Shown: positions 25,376 to 35,208, counted from the first letter of the stretch. The stretch: 64,000 bases of DNA from Sporanaerobium hydrogeniformans (GCF_002735925.1 NZ_PEDL01000009.1:1-64000); one strand, 5' to 3'. Notes: generated from the letters alone by a model not told the origin. Program-made: numbers and translations.

Positions 25376-27022
25376 CTATTTTTCTATAAATCCCAATGCT
25401 TCTAATGTTTTATAACCCCCTGTAATGTTTTTACATTTAAAGCCATTTTGTTTAAGGATCCTTTCTGCTATATAAGCCCTTATGCCTACAGCACAGTATA
25501 TCCAGTATTCCTTTTGTGGGTCTAATTCACTTAAACGTGTTCGAAGTTCATTGACATTAATGTGCACCGAATGAAGCACCTTTCCTCTTGCTCTTTCACC
25601 TGTTGTACGTACATCTAAAACAACTACTTGAGGTTTATCCTGAAGCGTATATAATTCACGTGGATGTATCTCTTCGCTTCTTCCAGCTAAAATGTTTTCT
25701 GCCACATATCCAGCAAAGTTAACCGGATCTTTAGCCGATCCAAAAGGTGGTGCATAGCAAAGCTCTAGCTCTGTTAAATCATAAACAGTTCCTCCTAATC
25801 GAAGGGTTGTAGCAAGAACATCGATACGTTTTTCTACTCCCTCATACCCAAAGGCTTGTGCGCCTAAAATAACACCTGTAGCATCAAAGATGAGTTTAAG
25901 GGTAATGGCTGTAGCTCCTGGATAATAACCTGCATGATTATTAGGATGCAAGATGATAGCATGATGCTCGATACCTAGTTTATCTAACTGCCTCTCATTA
26001 TTACCTGTTGCTGCAAAGGTAAGATCAAAAACTTTTATAACAGATGTTCCTTGTGTGTTTTTATAAGTACTCGGTATACCTGCTAAATTATCAGCGATAA
26101 TGCGTCCTTGCTTATTAGCAGGTCCAGCTAAAGGAATAGCTGTTTCTTGCCCTGTTACAAAATCGATCACCTCTACTGCATCACCACCTGCATAAATCCC
26201 CTTCATATTTGTTTCCATATGCTCATTAGTAAGGATGTGACCCCTACTACCTAAATGAATACCTGAATCCTTTAAAAAAGATGTATCGGGTGTTACTCCT
26301 ATTGCTGTTACTACAAAGTCTGCCAGCTCATAGCTTCCATCTTGAAGTTCCACTTTAACTTGATGTGCTTCTTCATGAAAAGCTTTAACCCCATTATTTA
26401 AAATAAGGTGAACTCCGTTTTCACGTAACTTTCTTTCTGCACTTACTACTATATCCTCGTCAAAAGGGGCTAGAATATGGGGAGCTGCTTCAATAAGGGT
26501 GACTTTCTTTTCAAGATGCCTTAGATTCTCTGCTAATTCAACACCAATATAGCCTCCACCTATAACAATAATAGATGCAGCTTCCTTAGTAGCTTCCTTT
26601 ATTTTATCTGTATCACTTATATTTCTAAGAGATAGAATCTTTTCATTTACAATACCGGGAATAGCTGGCTGTATGGGCTTTGCTCCTGGTGCTAAAACAA
26701 GTCCCTCAAAATCCTCTTCATAAAACTGTCCATCATGCGTACGTACTTTAACTTTTTTAGCTACTGGATCTACACTCACGACTTCACTTTGAACCCTTAC
26801 GTCAATACCAAATCGCTCCTTCATAAGAGTAGGTGTAGCTACTAATAACTTTTCCCTTTCTTGAATCACATCTCCTATATAATAGGGCAAGCCACAATTA
26901 GCAAAAGAAATATGTTCTCCTTTTTCAAATAAAACGATTTCTACCTTTTCACTCAGACGTCTTAAACGAGCAGCAGCAGATGCTCCTGCTGCTACCCCTC
27001 CTACAATCACTACCTTTTGCAT
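25376..27022 (-). CDS. CoA-disulfide reductase / NADH oxidase-like flavoprotein with rhodanese domain
   Basis: This is a flavoprotein that reduces CoA disulfide or persulfide using NAD(P)H. The FAD site is VIVGGVAAGASAAARLRR at the N-terminus. The single redox cysteine is C43 in SFANCGLPY, as in CoADR, and the NAD site is IVIGGGYIGVELAENL. Residues about 450-548 are a rhodanese domain with the active Cys in IYCAVGIRAY. The 548-residue length equals CoADR-Rhd fusions (about 550), which act on CoA persulfide or polysulfide. It precedes a second stand-alone rhodanese in the same direction and probably forms an operon with it. Confidence 0.9.
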   Translation of the reverse strand: MQKVVIVGGVAAGASAAARLRRLSEKVEIVLFEKGEHISFANCGLPYYIGDVIQEREKLLVATPTLMKERFGIDVRVQSEVVSVDPVAKKVKVRTHDGQFYEEDFEGLVLAPGAKPIQPAIPGIVNEKILSLRNISDTDKIKEATKEAASIIVIGGGYIGVELAENLRHLEKKVTLIEAAPHILAPFDEDIVVSAERKLRENGVHLILNNGVKAFHEEAHQVKVELQDGSYELADFVVTAIGVTPDTSFLKDSGIHLGSRGHILTNEHMETNMKGIYAGGDAVEVIDFVTGQETAIPLAGPANKQGRIIADNLAGIPSTYKNTQGTSVIKVFDLTFAATGNNERQLDKLGIEHHAIILHPNNHAGYYPGATAITLKLIFDATGVILGAQAFGYEGVEKRIDVLATTLRLGGTVYDLTELELCYAPPFGSAKDPVNFAGYVAENILAGRSEEIHPRELYTLQDKPQVVVLDVRTTGERARGKVLHSVHINVNELRTRLSELDPQKEYWIYCAVGIRAYIAERILKQNGFKCKNITGGYKTLEALGFIEK

Positions 27023-27058
27023 GATTCATTCCTCTCTTTCCTTGTTCTATTTATTCCT

Positions 27059-27409
27059 CTATTTATTCCCTTTTTCAATTTCATAGGGCCATGAAGCTAT
27101 CCCACCTAAATTATAGACATCTGTATAGCCCATTTGAGTTAATAAACTACAAGCTCTTGCACTTCTTCCTCCACTTAAACAATATACGTAAAGTGTAGTA
27201 TCTTTATGAGGGACTACTTGTTCTATTTCTTGTTTAAGCCTATTAACTGATAGATTTTTTGCGTGTTTAATATGTGAAAGAGCAAACTCTTCTTTTTCTC
27301 TTACATCTAAAAGAACAATCTCTTTATTTCTTTGTAAATTTTGATATGCATCTTGTGGGCTGATCTCTTTTATATCACGATTGCCCCATAGGGCTTCAAA
27401 TAATTTCAT
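27059..27409 (-). CDS. Rhodanese-like sulfurtransferase
   Basis: This is a single-domain rhodanese of about 116 residues that would carry sulfane sulfur as a cysteine persulfide. The active-site loop is YCLSGGRSAR. The ending YNLGGIASWPYEIEKG is typical of GlpE/PspE-like proteins. The start was placed at the ATG for MKLFEALWG because AAGGAG lies 9 bp upstream; an upstream TTG is less likely. It lies 36 bp before the CoA-disulfide reductase gene and is probably co-transcribed with it. Confidence 0.87.
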   Translation of the reverse strand: MKLFEALWGNRDIKEISPQDAYQNLQRNKEIVLLDVREKEEFALSHIKHAKNLSVNRLKQEIEQVVPHKDTTLYVYCLSGGRSARACSLLTQMGYTDVYNLGGIASWPYEIEKGNK

Positions 27410-27555
27410 CTTTAACAACTCCTTGCCTATCTCTATTTTAACTCCTTATAAAGTTTTCCTTTATAACTTAATTATATGTATAAATTTCTTCTTGTTCTGT
27501 AATTAAGTCACATAACTTATTTTATGAGTATCATTATATGCCCTTTTCAATAAAA

Positions 27556-27609
27556 AAAATAGTAGCTCCTCTCCCAAGATTTCCTCTTGTAAGATTCTGC
27601 TACTATTTT
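27556..27609 (-). terminator. Terminator of the small cysteine-rich protein gene
   Basis: AAAATAGTAGC (27556-27566) pairs with GCTACTATTTT (27599-27609). On the minus strand an inner CAAGAGG/ATCTTG region and a U-tract follow. It slightly overlaps the stop region of the gene. Confidence 0.75.
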
Positions 27610-27927
27610 TTATTCAAATTCAATACTTGCAGTCTTTGGTAATGCTAATTTACATTCTACTTCCATGCATTTAATAATTCCTGCTAAAGCAGGGCAAGAT
27701 GCATGTCCAGGAAAATTTTTAGATGCATACTCATAAAATTCCCCTGTACCAGGTTTTGCGAGGCATACTTCAAAGGCATCAAATGTATTTCCTAACTCCG
27801 CAAACATCTTATTAATACTTGCGCAGCCAGATTTTACTTGTACAGTTACCTCTTGTTGGTCCTCAGATAGAGCTGTTACAGTCGTTATCAATCCACAAAT
27901 ACCCGGATTAATTTTTACTTTTGTCAT
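27610..27927 (-). CDS. Small conserved cysteine-containing protein (DUF6951-like)
   Basis: A 105-residue cytoplasmic protein with no membrane helix and six cysteines, in PGICG, SGCAS, EVCLA, ASCPA, IKCME and VECKL. The pattern is like small Firmicutes proteins I recall as DUF6951; the function is unknown. It has an AAGGAG ribosome site and its own terminator, so it forms a single-gene unit near rhodanese and CoA-disulfide reductase genes. Regular cysteines suggest metal or persulfide binding, which is inference. Confidence 0.6.
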   Translation of the reverse strand: MTKVKINPGICGLITTVTALSEDQQEVTVQVKSGCASINKMFAELGNTFDAFEVCLAKPGTGEFYEYASKNFPGHASCPALAGIIKCMEVECKLALPKTASIEFE

Positions 27928-28079
27928 CCTACCATCTCCTTATTTAATGTGTTACCAATGAGTATACACTATTTTTAGAGAGGATTCTTGTACTCTCTTA
28001 TTATTTTTTGTAGTCTTTTTTAATTTTCTAATCATTATTTACAGCTTTATATTTTACTATTAAAAATTTAAAAAATATA

Positions 28080-28142
28080 TTGACAATTATTCCTCAAAAC
28101 CTTAATATTTTATTTATGACTATTAATATATTTTTAGTCATA
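28080..28142 (+). promoter_or_regulatory. Promoter and dyad operator of the MacB-like exporter operon
   Basis: TTGACA (28080-28085), 17 bp, TAATAT (28103-28108). Directly downstream is the dyad TATGACTA-N12-TAGTCATA (28115-28142), well placed for repression. The TetR regulator encoded as the last gene of the operon is the obvious candidate to bind it. Confidence 0.65.
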
Positions 28143-28187
28143 CATTTTATATGAATTGTTTAATTTTTTAAATAAGGGAGGGATGGT

Positions 28188-28886
28188 ATGTTTTTAGAGG
28201 TTCAAGATTTAGTAAAGAGCTATCAAACTGGTGAAAATGCATTTTTTGCTGTAAATCAAGCTACCCTTAAAATGGAAGCTGGTGAAATCGTAGTAATATT
28301 AGGCCCTTCTGGTTCAGGAAAATCTACCCTACTGAATCTTATTGGTGGCTTAGAGAAAGCAACCTCTGGCAGTATTAAAATCGAAGGGAATGAAATTTGC
28401 AACTTATCAAGTAAACAGCTTGGTATTTATCGTAGAAACTTTGTAGGCTTTGTCTTTCAATTTTATAATCTTATTCCTAATCTCACTGTTCGTGAAAACA
28501 TTGAGATATGTGCTCATTTAGGTAAAAACCCTCTAGCTATTGATACTCTCATTGATAAAGTAGGTCTTCATGCAGAAAGTCATAAATTCCCTTCTCAGCT
28601 TTCTGGTGGTCAACAACAACGGGTAGCTGTTGCTAGAGCTTTAGTTAAAAACCCTAAACTCCTTCTTTGTGATGAGCCTACAGGTGCCCTCGATTATAAA
28701 ACCTCTAAAGAGGTTTTAGAGCTTTTTGAAGAAATCAACAAAACTTACAATACAACAATGCTTATGATTACACACAATGATGCCATTAAGGATATGTCTC
28801 ACCGTATCATTCGAATCAAGGATGGTCGCATTACCCATAACACACTTAATACTCACCGTAAGCACGCTAAGGACATTGATTGGTAA
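28188..28886 (+). CDS. ABC transporter ATPase, MacB/LolD type
   Basis: This ATPase belongs to the FtsX-coupled (type VII) ABC transporters. The 232 residues show Walker A GPSGSGKS, Q-loop VFQFYNLIPNLTV, signature LSGGQQQR, Walker B LLLCDEPTGALD and switch MITHN. GALD after Walker B is typical of the MacB/LolD group. It is first in an operon with an FtsX-like permease, a lipid-anchored adaptor and a TetR regulator, which together suggest export of a peptide, lipid or drug rather than import. Confidence 0.9.
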   Translation: MFLEVQDLVKSYQTGENAFFAVNQATLKMEAGEIVVILGPSGSGKSTLLNLIGGLEKATSGSIKIEGNEICNLSSKQLGIYRRNFVGFVFQFYNLIPNLTVRENIEICAHLGKNPLAIDTLIDKVGLHAESHKFPSQLSGGQQQRVAVARALVKNPKLLLCDEPTGALDYKTSKEVLELFEEINKTYNTTMLMITHNDAIKDMSHRIIRIKDGRITHNTLNTHRKHAKDIDW

Positions 28887-28913
28887 GTATATTTATAAGA
28901 GTAGGTGAAATCT

Positions 28914-31169
28914 ATGAATTTAAAAAGACTCCTTCGTGATTTAAGTCATAATAAGGTTAAAAATATAAGCTTTATTTTGCTCATCATCCTCAGTATTACA
29001 GTTATTATTGGTTTTAATCGTTCTATGGGTAGTTATATTAAAGCCGTTAATCATTTCTATGATACTCACTTAGCAGAAGATGCTCAGTTTACTTTGCAGG
29101 GTGAAATCAGCAAACGAAAGGAAGCTTATCTTGAGAGTCATTTTAAGGTTCTTATTGAGAAGTCTAAATCCTTGGATGCAAATTTAGATAAGTCCTCTAT
29201 TACTAAAGAAAATAAGAGAGTTGTTCGTCTTATTATCCAAGATAAAGTGCTCAACCAACCCACTCTTATCCAAGGTGCTCCTTTAAGTGAAAAAAATGAT
29301 ATCTGGTTAGACCCCAAGTTTGCTGCAGCTAATGGCTACCAAGTTGGTGATTATATAATCCTTCTTGATATCCCGTTCCATATAGTTGGTTATGGCATCT
29401 CCCCTGACTACGTTTATACTCTAAAAAATAAAAACGATATGCTCAACGCACCCAATACCTTTGGTGTTGGTTATATTACCAATGAGGCTTACAAAAAACT
29501 TGAGTCGAATAGATCCATTACAACTACTTATAGCATCAAAAGTCAAGAAGGAGAGTTAAATAACTTAAAAAAATATTTAGAAAAAAATACAGAGCTCTTA
29601 GAATTTGTGCTTCGTAAGGATAATCCTCGACTTAATACTGTCTTTAATGATGCAGAAGGTCCTAAACAAATGGGAATAGTCATCGGTACTATGCTCATCA
29701 TGGTGGTTGCCTTTATCATCTCTATCTCTATAAAAAATAATATTACTGCTGAAAGTCAAACGATTGGTATTCTTTATGCTCAAGGCTTTAATAAAACTGA
29801 ACTGCTCTCTTACTATATGCTTCTTCCGTCTCTTCTTATTATTATAGGCCTCTTTGTTGGATATAGCTGTGGTATTATCCTTTCTGAAGTACTTATCCGT
29901 TTTATGGAAGTCCAGTATACTATGCCCTATGTACCTCTCCAAAATAGCTCTCAGCTTATGTTCTTTGGTATTATACTACCGTTTATACTCACTGTTTTAA
30001 TTACTTATCTTTCCATCTCTAACGCACTTAGCAAGACACCTCTTTCCCTCCTTAGAGGTCAATTTTCTAAAAATAATGTTTCTTTTTTAGAAAAAAAGCT
30101 AACCCTTAAAAAACTTTCTTTTTTAAGCCGTTTTCGTATAAAAGATATGGCAAGAGAATGGACCAGTATGCTTGCACTTATACTAGGTGGTTTTATTGGT
30201 GTTTTCATACTCTTTACTGCTTTTTATTTTAATGATTCTATAAAAGGGTATATTAATGATTTAAAAAACAACCTGCCTTATGACTCACTTTATACCTTTA
30301 TAAATCCTAAAGATCTTAATAAATATAGCAAACATGGTGAACTCACTAGTCTAAAAAATGTAAAGTTTAGTATAAATGGTAAAGAAAAATCTGTCCCTAT
30401 CCAAGGTATTATACCAAATAGTGATTTTTTCAATATACCAGCATTAAACACCTTACAGGGTAATGAAGTACTTATGACTTCTTCATTTAAAAATAAGTAC
30501 AAAATTGAAGTAGGCTCTTTCATCACATTGAAGGATGAAATGAAAGCTAAAGAATATATCGTATCTATTGTTGGTATCGCTCCTTATGATTATGGCCCCT
30601 ATCTTTTTACAAGCATGTGGAGCTTCAACCAGATTTTTAACCTGCATGAGCAAAGCTATAATGCCCTATTTACACATGCTCCCTTAAATATTCCTAGTAA
30701 AAAGCTCGCTTCTAAAATAAGTCACTCCGAAACCATTACTTCTGTAACAAATATGATGGATATGATGAATGTTATGATCATTATTCTCATTATCTGTGGT
30801 ATAGGGATCCTTATTACCGTTGTTTATCTGTTACTACACATGATTATTGATAAAAGCAAGATTAATATTTCTATGGTTAAAATATTTGGTTATAACGACC
30901 AAGAAGTCAGTAAGCTTTACTTAAAAGGTAATTTTATATTTTTATTCATTAGCTTTTTAGTTGCCTTACCTAGTGGCTATCTCCTTACCAACTACTTTTT
31001 TACTAATATTTTTCAGGATATGCAACACTATTTTATGCCTGTCATCACCTTGCGTTCCATGGGTATTTGCTTAGGGATTTTAGCTTTAAGTTATCTCGGG
31101 GCCAAGCTGCTTCTTAAGAAAAGTGTTAATAGGATTGCTTTAACAGAGGCACTCAAAAACAGAGAATAA
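28914..31169 (+). CDS. FtsX-like ABC permease
   Basis: A permease of about 751 residues with two MacB/FtsX units. The N-terminal helix (about 20-40) is followed by an extracytoplasmic domain to about 255. Three membrane helices (about 255-375), another helix near 415, a second external domain, and a final block of helices (about 620-745) follow. This is the two-repeat layout of large Gram-positive FtsX permeases. The ATG was chosen over the upstream GTG because AGGTG lies 6 bp before it. It works with the ATPase 28 bp upstream. Confidence 0.87.
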   Translation: MNLKRLLRDLSHNKVKNISFILLIILSITVIIGFNRSMGSYIKAVNHFYDTHLAEDAQFTLQGEISKRKEAYLESHFKVLIEKSKSLDANLDKSSITKENKRVVRLIIQDKVLNQPTLIQGAPLSEKNDIWLDPKFAAANGYQVGDYIILLDIPFHIVGYGISPDYVYTLKNKNDMLNAPNTFGVGYITNEAYKKLESNRSITTTYSIKSQEGELNNLKKYLEKNTELLEFVLRKDNPRLNTVFNDAEGPKQMGIVIGTMLIMVVAFIISISIKNNITAESQTIGILYAQGFNKTELLSYYMLLPSLLIIIGLFVGYSCGIILSEVLIRFMEVQYTMPYVPLQNSSQLMFFGIILPFILTVLITYLSISNALSKTPLSLLRGQFSKNNVSFLEKKLTLKKLSFLSRFRIKDMAREWTSMLALILGGFIGVFILFTAFYFNDSIKGYINDLKNNLPYDSLYTFINPKDLNKYSKHGELTSLKNVKFSINGKEKSVPIQGIIPNSDFFNIPALNTLQGNEVLMTSSFKNKYKIEVGSFITLKDEMKAKEYIVSIVGIAPYDYGPYLFTSMWSFNQIFNLHEQSYNALFTHAPLNIPSKKLASKISHSETITSVTNMMDMMNVMIIILIICGIGILITVVYLLLHMIIDKSKINISMVKIFGYNDQEVSKLYLKGNFIFLFISFLVALPSGYLLTNYFFTNIFQDMQHYFMPVITLRSMGICLGILALSYLGAKLLLKKSVNRIALTEALKNRE

Positions 31170-31183
31170 GGGAGGATTTAAGC

Positions 31184-32341
31184 ATGAAAGGATCTAAAAT
31201 AAGTATACTTAGCTTTAGCGTATTACTCTTAACAGCTTGTTCTAGTGAGCAAGCTATATCTAGCCAAGCAGTCACTACTAAGAGTGCCCCTAGTAGCCTC
31301 GTTTTTTATGGAGAAGTAAAAGCTCATACAAAGGAAGAAATTTTATTAGATTTTCCTGCTAAGGTAATTGCTCTTCATGTAGAAGATGGGCAGAAGGTTC
31401 AAAAAGGTACCCCTCTCGTCTCTCTAGACATAGAGGACTATAAACTCCAAATCGCCACCAAAGAAAAAGAATTAGAAATAAATGAGGTAAATCTCAAACA
31501 ATTATTAGGCAATGATAATGCCCAATATGCTGGGCTCTCTGCCATTAAAGACCAACTCAAACTAAAGGAAGGCTATATTAAAGAGGGGACAGACCCCGAC
31601 CTGCTTTCTCTTAAAAACATGCTTCCTTCCTTAGAAAAAGAGGTAGCTCTTGCTAAACAGCTCTATGAAACCAACTTAAGTCTCTTTGATGCCCATAGTC
31701 TCGCTTCACACGAGTTAGAAATAAGCAAACAAACTTATGAAGCCAAACTTCAAGAATTAGAAAATACCAAGCTTGCTATGAACAAAATCAAATCTACCTT
31801 AGAACTAGAAGTGGCTACTCTTAATAGCCAGCTTAAAAGTACCCAGATACTTTCCTCTAATACTGATATTGAAAAACGTACCCGTATCGAAATGCTAGAA
31901 CTCAAAATAGAAGCTGACAAACTCGTCCTTGATAACATGAAACAAAAGCTTAAACAAGATTATTTAAAGGGAAGTGACGTAGTTGCACCTAATGATCATT
32001 TAATTGTTTATGACATTCAGTGCTCGAAAGGCTCTTATATCACTGGCACAGAAGGCTTTAGTCCTACTCCTCTTCTCAAAACCATGTCACAAGATAGCCT
32101 TTATATCCTTGCAGATATTCCTGAAGAATCTCTTTCCAACATACAGGTAGGTGCTGATGTTACTATTATTCTTGCAGATGATCATGAGAAATTACCTACA
32201 CTTTTTGGTATAGTGGCTCAAATTTCTGAGCGTGCTGTTGTAAAAGATGGTGATACTGTAGTAGAAGCAACTATCGAGGTGCAGGATGGTCTAGACTACT
32301 TAAAGCCTGGATTATCTGTTGATGTTACCTTAACACCTTAA
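31184..32341 (+). CDS. Lipid-anchored membrane fusion protein (HlyD/MacA-like)
   Basis: This is the periplasmic-adaptor type subunit of the exporter. A lipoprotein signal with lipobox LTAC (Cys19) replaces the usual membrane anchor. A biotinyl-lipoyl-like half motif (VIALHVEDGQKVQKGTPLVSLD), a long coiled coil (about 85-250), the returning lipoyl strand and a beta-barrel (about 275-385) follow. In Gram-positives such adaptors link FtsX-type permeases to external substrates. GGGAGG precedes the ATG; the gene follows the permease by 14 bp. Confidence 0.87.
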   Translation: MKGSKISILSFSVLLLTACSSEQAISSQAVTTKSAPSSLVFYGEVKAHTKEEILLDFPAKVIALHVEDGQKVQKGTPLVSLDIEDYKLQIATKEKELEINEVNLKQLLGNDNAQYAGLSAIKDQLKLKEGYIKEGTDPDLLSLKNMLPSLEKEVALAKQLYETNLSLFDAHSLASHELEISKQTYEAKLQELENTKLAMNKIKSTLELEVATLNSQLKSTQILSSNTDIEKRTRIEMLELKIEADKLVLDNMKQKLKQDYLKGSDVVAPNDHLIVYDIQCSKGSYITGTEGFSPTPLLKTMSQDSLYILADIPEESLSNIQVGADVTIILADDHEKLPTLFGIVAQISERAVVKDGDTVVEATIEVQDGLDYLKPGLSVDVTLTP

Positions 32342-32416
32342 ATAATCGCTATTATAATACTTAGATAAACATGTTATATTATGAAATAACCATATAATAC
32401 AAAAGGGGGAAGACCT

Positions 32417-33004
32417 ATGGCAACAGCCTTTAGTGAACATGAAAAAGAAATGATTCGTAAAGCCTTAAAAGCTTGTGCATTAGAATATATGAGTAAGTAT
32501 GGCATCAAAAAAACAACGGTTGAACAGCTCGCCCTTGGTGCCAATATCTCTAAGGGTGCTTTTTATAAATTTTATACTACAAAAGAAGAACTTTTCTTTG
32601 AGGTCATTGAAGAATTTCATGAAGTCATTTACGCTAAAGCTTTGCATATACTCTGTACTCGTACAGACCTATCAGATGCAGAACGCTTAGAAGAGGCTTT
32701 CTTTCAGGCCTGTAAATTAGCAAAATCCTATGCCATTATGGAGGTTCTGGAAACGGAAATGAACTATCTTATTCGCAAGCTTCCTCCTCATTTACTAGAA
32801 GAGCATTTGAATCGTGATTCAGAAGGCATTTACAACTTAATTGAAAAGGCCAATATTAAGCTTTCCTGCAATGCAGACCTTATTTCTGCTGTGACTCACG
32901 GCATTATCTGTATGCTCTTTCATACAAAATTAGTAGATGATAAGTACTTTGACGAGGCACTTCGTTTAATCATTCGTGGGGCGTGTAAAGAGCTTGTTAT
33001 TTAA
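32417..33004 (+). CDS. TetR-family regulator
   Basis: A 195-residue repressor with an N-terminal helix-turn-helix (YGIKKTTVEQLALGANISKGAFYKFYTTKEELF, about 28-60) and a helical ligand-binding C-terminal domain. It is the last gene of the exporter operon, 75 bp behind the adaptor, and ends in a strong terminator. Autoregulation through the dyad at 28115-28142 is likely, by context. Confidence 0.88.
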   Translation: MATAFSEHEKEMIRKALKACALEYMSKYGIKKTTVEQLALGANISKGAFYKFYTTKEELFFEVIEEFHEVIYAKALHILCTRTDLSDAERLEEAFFQACKLAKSYAIMEVLETEMNYLIRKLPPHLLEEHLNRDSEGIYNLIEKANIKLSCNADLISAVTHGIICMLFHTKLVDDKYFDEALRLIIRGACKELVI

Positions 33005-33022
33005 AAAGTAACTATTGGCAAG

Positions 33023-33068
33023 GCAATCGGCAGACAGTGCATTTTCACTGTCTGCCGATTGCTTTTTT
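33023..33068 (+). terminator. Strong terminator at the left edge of the GC-richer island
   Basis: A perfect 17-bp stem (33023-33039 with 33046-33062; core GGCAGACAGTG/CACTGTCTGCC) is followed by six Ts. It closes the exporter operon. Confidence 0.9.
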
Positions 33069-33110
33069 ATGCCACAGATTAAGAATTTGGCGGACAAATT
33101 CATTAAGAGA

Positions 33111-34382
33111 TTATGTAGTTGCCTGAAATATAAACCAACCATCCTTGACTGAAAATTGAAATACGCCACCATGCTTTTCCACAATATGCACCATGCTTTT
33201 TGTGCCAAAGCCATGCCCCTTCTCTTTTGATACAGGCAGGCCCTGATGAAATATCGGGTCCAACTGATAGGTGTTGCGAATGTCAATGCACAGCTTCGTA
33301 TTCTTAGAATACATACGCAGTTGGATGATCCGTTTGTTGCTGTCAGGTATCTGCTGTGAAGCTTGTATAGCATTTTCCAAGGCGTTTGAAAGAAGCGAAC
33401 AAAGCTCGGTGTCGCTAAAGGGCAGCGAGTCAGGCAGCTTCGCATCTATCCTCAATAGGATTTCTGATTGTTTTGCCTTGGTATTAAAGGCGGACAAAAT
33501 CAGATTGACGGTTTCGTTCTCGCAAAAGCGCAAAGGCGTGATGGCATCCATGTCGGACTGGGCAGTCTGTAGATATTTTTTGATTTCTTCTATGTGTTCC
33601 TTAGATGCCAGTCCTTGTAAAAGAGCGAAATGGTGGCGCATATCGTGCCGATAGGATGCGGCATTTTGCTGCAACTGCCGCAGAGAAGCAAACTCTGTCT
33701 GTGCCAGTCTAAACTGCGCATCCAGCATATCCCGTTCTCTTTGGAGAGTTACTTGTTTTTGCGTCTCAGCGTAATAAAGGATAACAAACACAAAATAGAA
33801 AACAGAGACTGTTGAGGGCATGAACTGCACCGCCCATTTCGTACCGCGGTAAAGCACATCGGTGTAGATGGTGGTCGTGTAGTCGAACAGGTAGTAAAAA
33901 AGTGGCACCCCTCCTAAAAATAAGCAAGATCTAGTGGACACCTCCATAAGCTGCCGAACGGACCCTGCCACATACCTTTTTAGGAAATAGTAAAACAGAA
34001 ACACCGCCCCAATATAAATAACGTGATCCGCGAGACTACTGTCTAAGGCAGCTCCCCCCATGAAACCAACCCAGCGTGGCGCTTGACAGCAAAGATAACC
34101 AGAAAGCACGCTGACGGTGGATATGAGCCACGGACGTTTATAATATAGGGAAAATATCACTATGAGCGGCAGGTGAATAATCAGCGGATACAGCTTTGAT
34201 GTCAAATCCAAGCCCAAAAGCCTCCAACTGATGGTTTGAACGAAAAGAAAAATGACACAGAGCAAGCCAGCGACTAGCCTGTTTTTCCTTGTGGGTTCTA
34301 TTCCTGCAAAAAGAACGGTCACCGCTATACCAAAGACCAGAGAAAATCCAAATCGTAAGAGTCCTATCACTGTTACTATCAT
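33111..34382 (-). CDS. GHKL sensor histidine kinase (AgrC/VirS-like)
   Basis: A membrane kinase of 423 residues with about six N-terminal hydrophobic helices (to about 205), a dimerisation helix with YRHDMRHHFALLQGL (His near 245), and a GHKL ATPase with LSNALENAIQAS and GHGFGTKSMVHIVEKHGG. This architecture is that of peptide-sensing quorum kinases such as AgrC and ComD, although no precursor peptide gene is visible. It lies 24 bp after the LytTR regulator. Codon use is visibly richer in G and C than the flanking genes, so it may be acquired. Confidence 0.88.
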   Translation of the reverse strand: MIVTVIGLLRFGFSLVFGIAVTVLFAGIEPTRKNRLVAGLLCVIFLFVQTISWRLLGLDLTSKLYPLIIHLPLIVIFSLYYKRPWLISTVSVLSGYLCCQAPRWVGFMGGAALDSSLADHVIYIGAVFLFYYFLKRYVAGSVRQLMEVSTRSCLFLGGVPLFYYLFDYTTTIYTDVLYRGTKWAVQFMPSTVSVFYFVFVILYYAETQKQVTLQRERDMLDAQFRLAQTEFASLRQLQQNAASYRHDMRHHFALLQGLASKEHIEEIKKYLQTAQSDMDAITPLRFCENETVNLILSAFNTKAKQSEILLRIDAKLPDSLPFSDTELCSLLSNALENAIQASQQIPDSNKRIIQLRMYSKNTKLCIDIRNTYQLDPIFHQGLPVSKEKGHGFGTKSMVHIVEKHGGVFQFSVKDGWFIFQATT

Positions 34383-34406
34383 TTTAAAGCACCTCTCTCC
34401 ATTCGC

Positions 34407-35132
34407 TTATTCCCCTTCCATTTGATAATTCAGATATTGCATCTTAACCTCTTTCGCCTTGCCCTGTGCAACAGGGATAGTGGAAAGGGTCTGTAAAGTT
34501 ATCTGATGGTTTTCGATGGTATCCACGTACTGCATATTTACAAGATAGGAGCGGTGGGGTTTCATAAAACACCCATATTTCAGAAGATTATCGCAGACAG
34601 AGGAAAAGGCTTCTGTACATTCGATGACCTTTCCGGAGCGTAGGTGATAGAGCACATTTCTGCCGATGACCTCAGCAAAAACCAACTTGGAGATCAGTAT
34701 TTTTTGAATACCCTCATTACTCTTTACGATAATGGCATCTCCGTCTTTTTCCATTTTTATCTGCTCTAGCACTTCATCAAAGGTGATGAATAGTTTTTCT
34801 TTTGAGATTGGCTTTAGTACATAGTTAATAGCTTTCACTGAATAGCTCTCCAAAGCAAATTCGGGTGATGAGGTAAAGAATAAAATCGGAGCGGTTTTGT
34901 CAAACGTGCGGATCTCCTTTGCGACATCAATCCCCATAAAGCCCGGCATAATAATATCCAGACAGTATATATCAAACCGCTTTCCTTTTTCTAAAGCCGA
35001 AATCAGCTCAAAGCCGTTTGGAAAGACGGCGTATTCGTAGCTAAAATTTTTTGATGCCCTATATAAGTTTATGAGCTTTACCATATTAGATAGCTCGTCA
35101 ATATTATCATCACACACCGCAATCTGCACCAT
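34407..35132 (-). CDS. LytTR-family response regulator
   Basis: This regulator pairs with the GHKL kinase. The N-terminal receiver has CDDN and the phospho-acceptor Asp in YCLDIIMPG. The LytTR DNA-binding domain spans about 140-240 (FAEVIGRNVLYHLRSGK, FMKPHRSYLVN). The start is the ATG for MVQIAVCDD, with GGAGG 7 bp before it. It is divergent from the LemA operon, whose upstream region holds a tandem repeat (35209-35236) that fits a LytTR binding site. Confidence 0.9.
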   Translation of the reverse strand: MVQIAVCDDNIDELSNMVKLINLYRASKNFSYEYAVFPNGFELISALEKGKRFDIYCLDIIMPGFMGIDVAKEIRTFDKTAPILFFTSSPEFALESYSVKAINYVLKPISKEKLFITFDEVLEQIKMEKDGDAIIVKSNEGIQKILISKLVFAEVIGRNVLYHLRSGKVIECTEAFSSVCDNLLKYGCFMKPHRSYLVNMQYVDTIENHQITLQTLSTIPVAQGKAKEVKMQYLNYQMEGE

Positions 35133-35208
35133 AAGCATTCCTCCATTTTTTATAATTCTATTTCTTCAAAATAAGTTTAACATAAAGATTGAATTGCCGA
35201 AACTATGA

